A stretch of 60,051 nt of DNA from Mesorhizobium sp. WSM3859. Lineage in GTDB: Bacteria; Pseudomonadota; Alphaproteobacteria; Rhizobiales; Rhizobiaceae. The notes beneath the pieces are model-generated. The model was given only the letters and a program-made list of their open reading frames with translations, was not told the DNA's origin and ran no database searches. Shown here piece by piece: positions 1 to 9,384 of the stretch. Positions within the stretch are counted from its first letter, which is position 1; every line of letters begins with the position of its first letter. The stretch spans positions 1 to 60,051 of the forward strand of contig NZ_NSGG01000025.1 of assembly GCF_002295065.1 (NCBI RefSeq), given 5' to 3'. The position numbers and the translations under genes were made by a program.

Positions 1-30
1 GCGGCGGACAGCAACTCAGGGGGAAAACTG

Positions 31-70
31 TAACCCATGTATCCGGTTCAAAGTGTTACCCATCTATCGG
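31..70. repeat. Two imperfect copies of a ~15-bp motif at the left edge
   Basis: TAACCCATGTATCCGG (31-46) and TTACCCATCTATCGG (56-70) form a direct repeat with a 25-bp period. Motifs of this look occur near the ends of some rhizobial insertion sequences, so this may be the tip of an element lying left of the window. No transposase is visible, so that is only an inference. Confidence 0.35.
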
Positions 71-114
71 CTGGACAGGCGCCCCTCGCGAGGAGGTCAG
101 CGTTCACGCGCGAG

Positions 115-163
115 GACCCCCTCTGTCGCCTTCGGCGACATCTCCCCCTCAAGGGGGGAGATT
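115..163. repeat. Half copy of intergenic palindromic repeat (family B)
   Basis: The stretch ending in CTCCCCCTCAAGGGGGGAGA matches one arm of the element at 21187-21339, including the inner GTCGCCTTCGGCGAC hairpin. The other arm is missing here, so this looks like a truncated copy just downstream of the dehydrogenase stop. Confidence 0.6.
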
Positions 164-170
164 AGCCAGC

Positions 171-1274
171 TCACCCCGCCAGCCGGCTCACCATCTCATG
201 TTGCGCATAGGCGCGGCCGAAGCGGTTGGCGAGGAACGCGTCGAGCGCGATGTCTTCCTGCTTGATGAAGCCCTTGGCGGGCAGACTGCCGTCGGCCAGC
301 ATGTCGAGCACGGCGCAGATGCCGGAGGCGGTGGTGATCTGGATGGCGCTGCGAACGATGTTGCCGACGCGATGCGAATAGATCTTGTTGGCGTAGGTCT
401 CCTGCAGCAGCCGGCCATTGCGACGGCCCGAGACGGTGACGAAGACGATGACCACGTCCTGCAGGGTCGCCGGCAGGGCGCTTTCAAAAATGTCCTTCAG
501 CACGTCGCGGCGGTGGCGCAGCCCCAGGTCGTTGAGCAGCGCCTTCATGATCGCGGCGTGGCCAGGATAGCGGATGGTGCGGTAGTTCAGCGTGCGCACC
601 TTGCCCTTCAGCGTTTCGGCCAAGGTGCCCAGACCGCCGGAGGTGTTGAAGGCCTCGTAGGTGACGCCGTCGAGCGAGAATTCTTCACGCTCTTCCAGCG
701 GCGGCACTTCGATCAGCTCGCCTTCCACGATCGCCTCGCAGGGCTCGCAATATTCGTTGATGACCCCGTCGGTGCTCCAGGTGAGATTGTAGTTCAGCGC
801 GTTGGACGGATATTGCGGCAGCGCGCCGACGCGCATGCGCACGCTTTCCAGCGTGTCGAAGCGGCTGGCGAGGTCGTTGGCGACGATCGAGATGAAGCCC
901 GGCGCCAGGCCGCATTGCGGGATGAATGCGCTTTTGGCGTCGCGCGCCAGTTCCTTGACACGGCGGGTGGAGACGACGTCCTCGGTGAGGTCGAGATAAT
1001 GCACGCCGGCGGCGGCGGCAGCCTCGGCGATGCGGGTGGTGAGGTGGAAGGGCGCGGCGCTCAGCACGGCGAACTTGCCGGCGAGCACTTTCTCGAGCTC
1101 GCCGGTGGCGGCGATGTCGAGTTCCTGCGTCGCGACGCTGGCCGGCAGTTCGGCGGCGGCAAGTTGCAAGGCGGAGCGGTCGACGAGCGTGACGCGGTAG
1201 TCTCTCGTTGAGCTCAGCATTTCAGCGATGGTCGAGCCGATCTTGCCGGCGCCGACGACAACGATGTCCTTCAT
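171..1274 (-). CDS. Lysine 6-dehydrogenase (saccharopine dehydrogenase-like)
   Basis: The 367-residue product opens with a Rossmann fold (VVVGAGKIGSTIAEML, about residues 4-19) and continues as a saccharopine dehydrogenase-family protein. From memory it is very close over its whole length to Agrobacterium lysine 6-dehydrogenase, which oxidatively deaminates L-lysine at the epsilon amino group with NAD; shared stretches include PQCGLAPGFISIVA and RTIRYPGHAAIMKALL. The start at 1274 is preferred because an AGGGGAA ribosome site lies 7 bases upstream; an in-frame extension to 1352 would run into the promoter region. The gene is divergent from an Lrp/AsnC regulator, which suggests lysine-responsive control of lysine catabolism. 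Confidence 0.88.
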   Translation of the reverse strand: MKDIVVVGAGKIGSTIAEMLSSTRDYRVTLVDRSALQLAAAELPASVATQELDIAATGELEKVLAGKFAVLSAAPFHLTTRIAEAAAAAGVHYLDLTEDVVSTRRVKELARDAKSAFIPQCGLAPGFISIVANDLASRFDTLESVRMRVGALPQYPSNALNYNLTWSTDGVINEYCEPCEAIVEGELIEVPPLEEREEFSLDGVTYEAFNTSGGLGTLAETLKGKVRTLNYRTIRYPGHAAIMKALLNDLGLRHRRDVLKDIFESALPATLQDVVIVFVTVSGRRNGRLLQETYANKIYSHRVGNIVRSAIQITTASGICAVLDMLADGSLPAKGFIKQEDIALDAFLANRFGRAYAQHEMVSRLAG

Positions 1275-1396
1275 GATCAATTCCCCTGCCAAATTTCGAG
1301 TTACAGAAATCATTGCAGCTTGCTTGTCGAAAGGAAGCGTGGAATCTGGCAATATGAAGCTGAACGTTAGGCAATTTGCCGAGAGGTTTCGTCGAA

Positions 1397-1825
1397 ATGA
1401 TCACGGAAGCCGAACAGGCCCTGCTCACTCTGCTGCGCGCTAACGCGCGGGCCTCGACCGCCGAGCTCGCGCGGCAGCTCGGCGTGTCGCGCACCACGGT
1501 GCAAAGCCGCATCGAGCGGCTGGAGCAGCGCGGCATCATCGCCGGCTATGGGGTGCGGCTGTCGCCCGATTACGAGCAGGGGCTGGTCAAGGCGCATGTG
1601 CTGCTCACCGTCACGCCGAAACTCGCCGACAAGGTGGTGCGGAGTCTCGCAGCGATGGCGCCGGTGCGCACGGTGCATTCGGTCAGCGGCAATTTCGACA
1701 TGATCGTCATCGTCGACGCGCCGTCGATCCGCGATCTCGACGCGCTGCTGGATAGGATCGGGGCGATGGACGGGGTGGAGCGGACATCGTCGTCGATTAT
1801 TTTGTCGACGCGGGTGGATCGGTAG
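1397..1825 (+). CDS. Lrp/AsnC family transcriptional regulator
   Basis: A 142-residue protein with the usual Lrp layout: an N-terminal winged helix-turn-helix (STAELARQLGVSRTTVQSRIERLE, about residues 19-42) followed by an alpha/beta RAM ligand-binding domain that carries the typical HSVSGNFDMIVIVDA segment. ATG at 1397 is preferred over an upstream TTG because GAGAGG lies about 11 bases before it. It is divergent from lysine 6-dehydrogenase and is likely its local, lysine-sensing regulator. A short palindrome, GGCAATTTGCC (1370-1380), sits just in front of the gene and may be part of the operator; this last point is weak. Confidence 0.9.
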   Translation: MITEAEQALLTLLRANARASTAELARQLGVSRTTVQSRIERLEQRGIIAGYGVRLSPDYEQGLVKAHVLLTVTPKLADKVVRSLAAMAPVRTVHSVSGNFDMIVIVDAPSIRDLDALLDRIGAMDGVERTSSSIILSTRVDR

Positions 1826-1862
1826 CAACGCCTGAGATGTCGGCGCGGCGGCGAAGCTGCTG

Positions 1863-2025
1863 ATCTCCCCTTGCGGGGGAGATGGCCGGCAGGCCAGAGG
1901 GGGGTGTGAAGGAACGCTACGTTGGTCAGGTCGTCGTGCTGCCTCAGCTGGTAGCCAGTTGGAGACGCCGGCGGGACAGCACCCCCCTCTGCCTTGCCAG
2001 GCATCTCCCCCGCAAGGGGGGAGAT
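1863..2025. repeat. Long inverted intergenic repeat (family B variant)
   Basis: The element starts ATCTCCCCTTGCGGGGGAGAT and ends with a near-complement, CATCTCCCCCGCAAGGGGGG, so each end is itself a hairpin and the two ends pair with each other. The middle (about 1900-1980) is less symmetrical. It fills the gap between two convergent genes and no coding function is seen. Confidence 0.7.
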
Positions 2026-2066
2026 TGGCCGTCACGGCAGGTTTCGCTAATCTCCAGCGTCGGCCT

Positions 2067-4094
2067 TTACGCCCTCCTTCTCTCCGGCCCCTCGTCCAGC
2101 CACGCCACATCCTCCGGCGTCAGCTTGATATCCAGCGCCTTGAGGCTGTCCTCCAGCTCGTCTAGCGTGCGCGGGCCGATCAGCGGCACGGACGGGAAGG
2201 GCTGCGCCAGGACGTAAGCCAACGCGACATGGATCGGGCTCTTGCCGAGTTTGCGCGCCAGCTCGATCGCCCGGTCGCGGCGGCCGAAATTTTTTTCCGA
2301 ATACCAGACGCGTACCAGCTCCTCATTGTCCTGCTTGTCGCGCCCGGCGCGGTCGGTGAAGAAGCCGCGGCCCTGGCTCGACCAGGCGAAGTTCGGCATC
2401 TGCCGTTTGGTCAGCCAGCCTTTCCACGCGTCGGTGGAGGAGGTGACGCAGCCCGCCCAGATCGGCTCCAGCATCTCGGCCAGCGAGAAATTGTTGGAGA
2501 GCGCGCCGGGTTTCTGCCTGCCGTTCTTGTCGGCGTAGGTAATCGCTTCGTCCATGCGTTCCATCGTCCAGTTGGAGCCGCCGAACAGGCCGCGGATGCG
2601 GCCGGCTTTGGCCTCCGCGTCCATCGCGTCGACGAATTCGCCGACTGGCACGTCCGGATTGTCGCGATGCATGAAATAGATGTCGACATGGTCGGTCTGC
2701 AGCCGGTCGAGCGACTGCGCCAGCTGCTTGCCGATCACGTCGGGATAGCAGAGCGGCGAATGCGCGCCCTTGGCGATGATCACCGATTGCTCGCGCACGC
2801 CGCGATTCCTCAGCCATTGGCCAAGCAGCGTCTCTGTGTAGCCGGCGCCATAGACATAGCCGGTGTCGAACAGATTGCCGCCGGCCTCGAAGTAGGCGTC
2901 GAGCAGGATCGAACCGGAGGAGAAGCTGCGGAAATCCTCGAAGCCGAGCGCTAGGAGCGAGACGGGTTTCGGCAGGCCGGGAATGGCGCGCCTGCCGATG
3001 GCCTCACCATCGGTGCGCAGCGGTCGGCCGGAGAGCGTGTTCACGCGCTTAGCCGGCTTTTCGATTTCATATTCCAGCCCAACCGCGGCACGCCATTTGT
3101 CGAGCACACGCAGCGTGCCGAGGCTGTCGGCCCAGGACATGCCCGGCCAGGCGAATTCCTGCCGTCCTGCCAGAATCGCTTCGCCCGCGGCATCGACCTC
3201 GAAGGAATAGAGGTGACGCGTCTCGTCAAGGCTGATCACCTCGCGAGCCGTACCGGACCGGATCACCTCGATCCGGCCCGGTCCGACATCGCGGTTGCCG
3301 CCGGCGAACCAGAAATCGGGCACCTCGATCCGACCCTTGGTGCCGAGGACGCGCAGCACATTGTCCTGGTCGAGCGAGATGCTGCAGGAAACCTCGGCGA
3401 CGATGCCGCCGGGGAAATGCAGCAAGGCCGAGGCCCATTCGTCGACGCCGGACTGGCCGAGATGGGCGGCGCCGACAACCTTGTCCGGCTCGGCGAAAGG
3501 CTGGCCGGTCGCCGCGCCCGCGATCAGCCGTGCCATCGACACCGGATAGCCGCCGACATCGAGTATGCCGCCGCCGGCGAGGTCGTTGGCATAGAGCCGG
3601 TGCTCGGGCATGAAGCCAGGCATGGCGAAGCCGAAGCTCGACTTGATCATGCGGACCTCGCCGATGGCGCCGGATTTGATCAGCTCGACCAGCTGCCGGG
3701 TCTGCGGGTGCAGCCGGTACATGAAGGCTTCGCCGAGGAAGGTGCCGGCCTTGCGCGCCGCATGCATCATGGCGTCGGCCTCGAAGGCGGTGAGCGCCAG
3801 CGGCTTTTCACACAGGACATGCTTGCCGGCTTCGGCCGCCTTGATCGCCCATTCGGCGTGACCGGGATGCGGGATCGAAATGTAGACGGCGTCAACGTTT
3901 TTGTCGGCAAGCAGCGCGTCGTAGCCGTCGAGGATGCGCGCGCCTGGAAAGGTCTCGGCGAGGCCCGGCTTGGCGGGGTTGCGGGCGCCGAGCGCTTCAA
4001 GCGTGCCGGTTCGCGACCCGGCTACGCCGCCGGCAAAGGATTTGGCGATGCTGCCGGGCCCGAGAATGCCCCAGCGGATTTTTCCAGATGTCAT
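2067..4094 (-). CDS. Fusion of Gfo/Idh/MocA oxidoreductase and aldo/keto reductase
   Basis: The 675-residue product joins two complete oxidoreductases. Residues 1 to ~335 are a Gfo/Idh/MocA dehydrogenase with a nucleotide-binding loop (GILGPGSIA) and the EKP motif (residues 96-98). From ~350 an aldo/keto reductase follows, with the catalytic tetrad recognisable as the Asp of NLFDTGY, the Tyr of VYGAGY, the Lys of IIAKG and the His of FMHRD. Both families act on sugars or polyols with NAD(P)(H). The gene closes a sugar ABC importer operon, so it probably processes the imported carbohydrate. ATG at 4094 has GGAG about 9 bases upstream; a GTG nine codons earlier is possible. The substrate cannot be told from sequence. 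Confidence 0.85.
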   Translation of the reverse strand: MTSGKIRWGILGPGSIAKSFAGGVAGSRTGTLEALGARNPAKPGLAETFPGARILDGYDALLADKNVDAVYISIPHPGHAEWAIKAAEAGKHVLCEKPLALTAFEADAMMHAARKAGTFLGEAFMYRLHPQTRQLVELIKSGAIGEVRMIKSSFGFAMPGFMPEHRLYANDLAGGGILDVGGYPVSMARLIAGAATGQPFAEPDKVVGAAHLGQSGVDEWASALLHFPGGIVAEVSCSISLDQDNVLRVLGTKGRIEVPDFWFAGGNRDVGPGRIEVIRSGTAREVISLDETRHLYSFEVDAAGEAILAGRQEFAWPGMSWADSLGTLRVLDKWRAAVGLEYEIEKPAKRVNTLSGRPLRTDGEAIGRRAIPGLPKPVSLLALGFEDFRSFSSGSILLDAYFEAGGNLFDTGYVYGAGYTETLLGQWLRNRGVREQSVIIAKGAHSPLCYPDVIGKQLAQSLDRLQTDHVDIYFMHRDNPDVPVGEFVDAMDAEAKAGRIRGLFGGSNWTMERMDEAITYADKNGRQKPGALSNNFSLAEMLEPIWAGCVTSSTDAWKGWLTKRQMPNFAWSSQGRGFFTDRAGRDKQDNEELVRVWYSEKNFGRRDRAIELARKLGKSPIHVALAYVLAQPFPSVPLIGPRTLDELEDSLKALDIKLTPEDVAWLDEGPERRRA

Positions 4095-4148
4095 GTCGAA
4101 TTCTCCATGGGTCGCCGCCACGCCTTGGGGATCGGGCGGAAATGAAAG

Positions 4149-5234
<1,086 letters not shown>

Positions 5235-5245
5235 TGCGCTCCTTC

Positions 5246-6085
5246 CTACTTGACCGCGCCGGCGGCGATGCCGGCGATGAAATGACGCTGCAACAGCACG
5301 AAGACGATGAGCATCGGCACGGTCAGCATCACCGCTCCGGCCATGATGCCGCCCCAGGAAACCTTGGTCAGGCCGATCAGCGTGCCGAGCGCCACCGGCG
5401 CGGTCATCGCGCCGGGCTGGCTGTTGATCAAAAGCGGCCAGAGATAATTGTTCCACGAGGCGAGGAAGAGGATGATCGCCAGCGCCGCCAGCATCGGGCG
5501 CGCCAGCGGCAGCGCCACGAACAGGAAGATGCGCCATTCCTTGACGCCTTCGACGCGTGCGGCGTCGAACAGTTCGGCCGGCATCATCGAGAAGGCCTGG
5601 CGCATGAAGAGCACGCCGAGTGAATTGAACAGCGGCGGCACGATCAGCGCGATCCAGGTGTTGGCCAAGGCGAAATCGCGCGCCACCATGATGAATTGCG
5701 GGATCAGCACCACCGCGTAGGGAAGCGTGATGGTGCCGAAGATGATGGCGACGACCGCGCCCTTGCCGTGGAACTCGTAGCGCGCCAGCGCCCAGCCGGC
5801 CATCGAGGTCAGCAGCACCGAAAGGATCGTGTAGGTCACCGCCACCGAGACCGAGATGCCGATGGCGCCGACGAAATTGGTGTCACGCTGCAGATTGTTG
5901 AAATTGTCGATGAAGCCGTCATGCGGCAGAAGCTCGATGCCGGGGCTGAAGATGCCGTTGTCGGGCATGGTGGAGAACACCACCATCATCCACAGCGGGA
6001 AGAGCCAGATCAGCGCCAGCGGCGTCAGGAAAAGATGCAGCAGGATGCTGCGGCCGAGCCGTCTCTGAGAGCGCGAGGTCGTCAT
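5246..6085 (-). CDS. Carbohydrate ABC transporter permease (MalG type)
   Basis: A 279-residue inner-membrane protein with about six hydrophobic segments, the first being LHLFLTPLALIWLFPLWMMV. The EAA loop that contacts the ATPase is visible as the run around AARVEGVKEWRIFLFVALPL. It is the second permease of a CUT1-type importer. Its start overlaps the stop of the first permease by four bases (ATGA), so the two are translationally coupled. Confidence 0.94.
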   Translation of the reverse strand: MTTSRSQRRLGRSILLHLFLTPLALIWLFPLWMMVVFSTMPDNGIFSPGIELLPHDGFIDNFNNLQRDTNFVGAIGISVSVAVTYTILSVLLTSMAGWALARYEFHGKGAVVAIIFGTITLPYAVVLIPQFIMVARDFALANTWIALIVPPLFNSLGVLFMRQAFSMMPAELFDAARVEGVKEWRIFLFVALPLARPMLAALAIILFLASWNNYLWPLLINSQPGAMTAPVALGTLIGLTKVSWGGIMAGAVMLTVPMLIVFVLLQRHFIAGIAAGAVK

Positions 6086-6942
6086 TTCGGCTCCCTCATC
6101 AGCCAGAGTTGCACCAGTGTGATGGCGATGGCGAGCCCCGCCATGGTGTAGGCGACGGCGGAGGCGTAGCCGAAATTGAGCGATCGAAAACCCTGGCGAT
6201 AGAGCAGCAGGCCGAGCGTCTCGGTGCCGCCGCCCGGGCCGCCGCGCTCGGTGATCAGGAACGGCTCGGTGAAGAGCTGCATGGTGCCGATGATCGACAG
6301 CACGGCGCAAAAGACGATGACCGGCTTCAAGAGCGGCAGGGTTATGTGGAAGAACTGCCTGACCTTGCTGACGCGGTCGAGCGTCGCCGCCTCGTAGACG
6401 TCCTCCGGGATAGACTGCAGGCCGGCCAGGATGATGATGGCGTTGTAGCCGGCCCAGCGCCAGGTGACCGCGATCATGATCAGCGCCATCGCCGGCGTGA
6501 CGTTGGAAAACCAGTCGATCTTGGGGAGACCGACGCTGTTGAGCAGCTTGTTGACGATGCCGAAATCGAGGCTGAACATCAGCCGGAACACGGCCGAATA
6601 GGCGACCTCGCCGACGACGACCGGGGCGAAGAAGGCGAAGCGATAGAGGCCGCGCGCCTTCAAGAGCGGCGAATTCAGCAGCACCGCCATGACGATCGCC
6701 AGCGCAATCATCACCGGCACCTGGATGACCAGGATCAGCAGTGTGTTCTTCAGCGCGTTGTAGAAAGCGGGGTCGCCGATCAGGCGGCCCCAGTTGAAGG
6801 CCGGCGCGAAACGCCACGGCACGGTCCGCGTCGCCTGGAAGGAGATCAGGAAGGACGAGATGATCGGCCAGATCCAGAAGACGGCGAAGATCAGAAGGTA
6901 AGGCGTGAGGAAGCGGTACGCGGTGGCGTTCTGGGTGCGCAT
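6082..6942 (-). CDS. Carbohydrate ABC transporter permease (MalF type)
   Basis: A 286-residue membrane protein with about six transmembrane segments, beginning TPYLLIFAVFWIWPIISSFL. The EAA loop appears as EAATLDRVSKVRQFFHITLPLL. The start MRTQNATAY at 6942 is chosen because the longer frame runs into the repeat element at 6967-7110, and GGAGGAA lies just upstream. It pairs with the next permease to form the membrane channel of the importer encoded in 4.1-8.4 kb. Confidence 0.94.
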   Translation of the reverse strand: MRTQNATAYRFLTPYLLIFAVFWIWPIISSFLISFQATRTVPWRFAPAFNWGRLIGDPAFYNALKNTLLILVIQVPVMIALAIVMAVLLNSPLLKARGLYRFAFFAPVVVGEVAYSAVFRLMFSLDFGIVNKLLNSVGLPKIDWFSNVTPAMALIMIAVTWRWAGYNAIIILAGLQSIPEDVYEAATLDRVSKVRQFFHITLPLLKPVIVFCAVLSIIGTMQLFTEPFLITERGGPGGGTETLGLLLYRQGFRSLNFGYASAVAYTMAGLAIAITLVQLWLMREPK

Positions 6943-6966
6943 CGGCTTCCTCCTTTCTTGGTTTTC

Positions 6967-7110
6967 CCTTCTCCCCTTGTGGGAGAAGGTGGCCGCGCAG
7001 CGGCCGGATGAGGGGTGTTCCAGGGAACGCCAGCGTCTCACTCCGCTGGAACACCCCTCATCCGTCTTGGCGCTGCGCGCCAATCCACCTTCTCCCACAA
7101 GGGGAGAAGG
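6967..7110. repeat. Long perfect-ended inverted repeat (family A)
   Basis: The outer arms CCTTCTCCCCTTGTGGGAGA and its complement are perfect over 26 bp, and an inner pair GATGAGGGGTGTTCCA / TGGAACACCCCTCATC is also perfect, so the whole 144 bp can fold into one long arm. Near-identical copies lie at 49019-49163 and 58351-58494. It sits between the binding-protein gene and the first permease gene, where such structures often stabilise the upstream mRNA; that role is inferred. Confidence 0.85.
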
Positions 7111-7121
7111 AAGAGCGGCGC

Positions 7122-8390
7122 TTACTTCACCGGCAGGCCGGTGGCGGCGGCGATCTGGCTGGCGGCGTCATCGAGCGCGGCCTTGGCGTCGGGATAGCCG
7201 TTGGCCAGATATTTGGTCTGCACGGCGCGGACGATGATCTCGGCGTCGCTCTGGAACTGGGTGCCGCGGCTCGGCACCACCTTGGGCAGCGTGGAGAGGA
7301 TATCCTTCCACACCGCCTGGCCGCCCCAATATTCCTGACCTTGAGCGACGTAGGGATCGTCGAGGGCCGAGATCAGCGATGGCACCAGGCCGAAATCCTT
7401 CAGCATGGTGATCTGGCCCTCATTGGTCTCCAGCGTGTACTTCAGATAGGCGTAGGCGGCTTCCTTGTTCTTCGAGGCCGAGGTGATGGCCAGCGACGAG
7501 CCGCCGAGATTGGCGGCGCGCGGGCCGTCGGCGGTCAGGCTCGGCATCAGATAGACGCCCCATTTACCGCTTTCCTTCGGCGATTCGGTGCGGATCGTGC
7601 CTTCATACCAGCCGCCATAGGCCTGGGTGGCGACGGTGCCGGCGGTGTTGTTGGTGATCTTGGTCGACCAGTCGGCCGACGACACGATGCCGGCGTCCTT
7701 CATCTCCTTGACCTTGGTCATGGCGTCGACGCATTTCGGCTCGGCCACGGTGATCGACTGGCCGTCCTCGGCGAAATAGGCGCAGCCCTGCTCGTTGGAG
7801 ATCATGCGGAAAAATTCGGTGTCGCCGTTGAAGTCGGCATTGGTCATCGACACGCCCGGATTGGCGGCCTGGATCTTCTTGCCGGCGGCGATGAAATCGT
7901 CCCAGGTCTTGATCGTCGCCGGGTCGACGCCTGCCTTCTCGTAGAAGTCGCGGCGGTAGAAGACGGCGACCGGGCCGGAATCCCAGGGCATGGCATAGGC
8001 CTTGTCGCCGACCTCGAGTTCGGTGCGCTTGAAATCGGGGAATTTCTTCTGGTCCTCGGCGGTGTAGCCCAGCGTGTGCAGGTCGACGAAGCAGTCCGGG
8101 AACTGGCTCCAGTAATTCTCCGCCTCGCCGTTCTCGATCGTGACGATGTCGGGCAGGCCAACGCCGCCGGCGGCGCAGCCGGCGATCGACTTGTCATAGG
8201 TCGGCTGGTTGCCGAGGTCCTGAACGGTGACCTTGATGTCGGGATATTTCTTGTTGAAGCCCTCGACCGTCGACTTCAGCGACGAAGCGGCGATGTTCCA
8301 GCTCCAGATGGTGATCTCGCCGGACTGCGCCAGCGCCGGGCCTGAACCCAGGGCAAGCAAAAGCGCGGCGCAGGTCAGTGTAGTGCGCAT
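7122..8390 (-). CDS. ABC transporter extracellular solute-binding protein (family 1)
   Basis: A 422-residue periplasmic protein with a clear signal peptide (MRTTLTCAALLLALGSG, cleavage likely after ALA at residue 21). The mature protein starts EITIWSWNIAASSLKS and has the lay-out of family 1 carbohydrate binding proteins, for example TWDDFIAAGKKIQAANPG and AAYAYLKYTLETNEGQ. It is the first gene of the importer operon and is separated from the permease genes by a 144-bp inverted repeat. An AraC regulator is divergent from it. Confidence 0.94.
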   Translation of the reverse strand: MRTTLTCAALLLALGSGPALAQSGEITIWSWNIAASSLKSTVEGFNKKYPDIKVTVQDLGNQPTYDKSIAGCAAGGVGLPDIVTIENGEAENYWSQFPDCFVDLHTLGYTAEDQKKFPDFKRTELEVGDKAYAMPWDSGPVAVFYRRDFYEKAGVDPATIKTWDDFIAAGKKIQAANPGVSMTNADFNGDTEFFRMISNEQGCAYFAEDGQSITVAEPKCVDAMTKVKEMKDAGIVSSADWSTKITNNTAGTVATQAYGGWYEGTIRTESPKESGKWGVYLMPSLTADGPRAANLGGSSLAITSASKNKEAAYAYLKYTLETNEGQITMLKDFGLVPSLISALDDPYVAQGQEYWGGQAVWKDILSTLPKVVPSRGTQFQSDAEIIVRAVQTKYLANGYPDAKAALDDAASQIAAATGLPVK

Positions 8391-8496
8391 TGAAATCCTC
8401 CCAATTCGTTTGCTCTCTCGCTGTGAGCGTGGCTAGACTATGCGGCGCGGAAGGCTTGTCCCCGACAGAGGGAATAAGAAGTTGGCGGAAAGTAAG

Positions 8497-9366
8497 ATGT
8501 CCGAGCGTCCGTTCTATCAGCCCGGGGCGAGCAGCGTTGAAGGACTGCCGCTGATGCTCCAGATGTTCCACAACCACCCGTTGGTGATGCTGAAGCCGCA
8601 CTGGCACGCCCAGGTCGAGGTGAACTTCATCGTGCAGGGCCGCGTGCATTACCGCATGGCCGAGCACGAGATTTCGCTGTCGGCCGGCGAGATGTGCCTG
8701 TTCTGGGGCGGCCTGCCGCACCAGATGGACGACCTCTCCGACGACGCCATCTACGCCGGCGCGCATCTGCCGCTGGTGCATTTCTTTCGCCTGCATCTGC
8801 CGGCCGACATACGCCACCGGCTGATGACCGGCGCGACACTGGTGACCAACGCTACCGACCAGTCGGACAACGACAATTTCAAGCGCTGGAACGAGTATGC
8901 GCGCTCAGGCGATCCGGCCAGGACGGAGCACGCCGTCAACGAGCTGCTACTCCGGCTCGAGCGGGTGCGCTTCGAGCCTTACCGGCTGGTGCCGGGAACC
9001 ACTGCCGGACAAGGCGCCGGCAACGCCTTCGACCAGCAATCCTCGCGCAATGTCGGGCGCATGTGCGACTATATCGCCGAGAATTTCCTCTACGACATCG
9101 ATTGCGTCACCATCGCCTGCGCCGCCGACATCCATCCCAAATATGCGATGAGCCTGTTCAAGAAATCGACCGGCATGACGCTCAACGAGTATCTCAACCT
9201 TCTGCGCCTGAGCTACGCGCAGGCGCTTCTGATGCATGAGGATGCGAATGTCTTGAGGGTCGCGATGGAATCGGGCTTCGGCTCGCTCAGCGCCTTCAAC
9301 AAATCCTTCCGCAAGCTCGCCGGCATGTCGCCCTCGGATTTCCGTCGGGCGGGTGCGGCGCGGTAA
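8497..9366 (+). CDS. AraC family transcriptional regulator
   Basis: The 289-residue product has an N-terminal cupin-like sensor (KPHWHAQVEVNFIVQGRVHY, about residues 32-51, with the HxH pair typical of the fold) and two C-terminal helix-turn-helix units, the second carrying VAMESGFGSLSAFNKSFRK. ATG at 8497 is preferred over an in-frame start 19 codons upstream because GGCGGAAAG is close to it. It is divergent from the sugar importer operon and is its likely activator. Confidence 0.92.
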   Translation: MSERPFYQPGASSVEGLPLMLQMFHNHPLVMLKPHWHAQVEVNFIVQGRVHYRMAEHEISLSAGEMCLFWGGLPHQMDDLSDDAIYAGAHLPLVHFFRLHLPADIRHRLMTGATLVTNATDQSDNDNFKRWNEYARSGDPARTEHAVNELLLRLERVRFEPYRLVPGTTAGQGAGNAFDQQSSRNVGRMCDYIAENFLYDIDCVTIACAADIHPKYAMSLFKKSTGMTLNEYLNLLRLSYAQALLMHEDANVLRVAMESGFGSLSAFNKSFRKLAGMSPSDFRRAGAAR

Positions 9367-9384
9367 CCGCCAAGCGGATCCGGA

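Noticed and set aside
198..1211. Long open frame on the plus strand opposite lysine 6-dehydrogenase
   Set aside because: Shadow of the GC-rich coding strand: rich in Gly/Ala/Arg/Asp runs without a domain, while the minus strand matches a known enzyme along its whole length.
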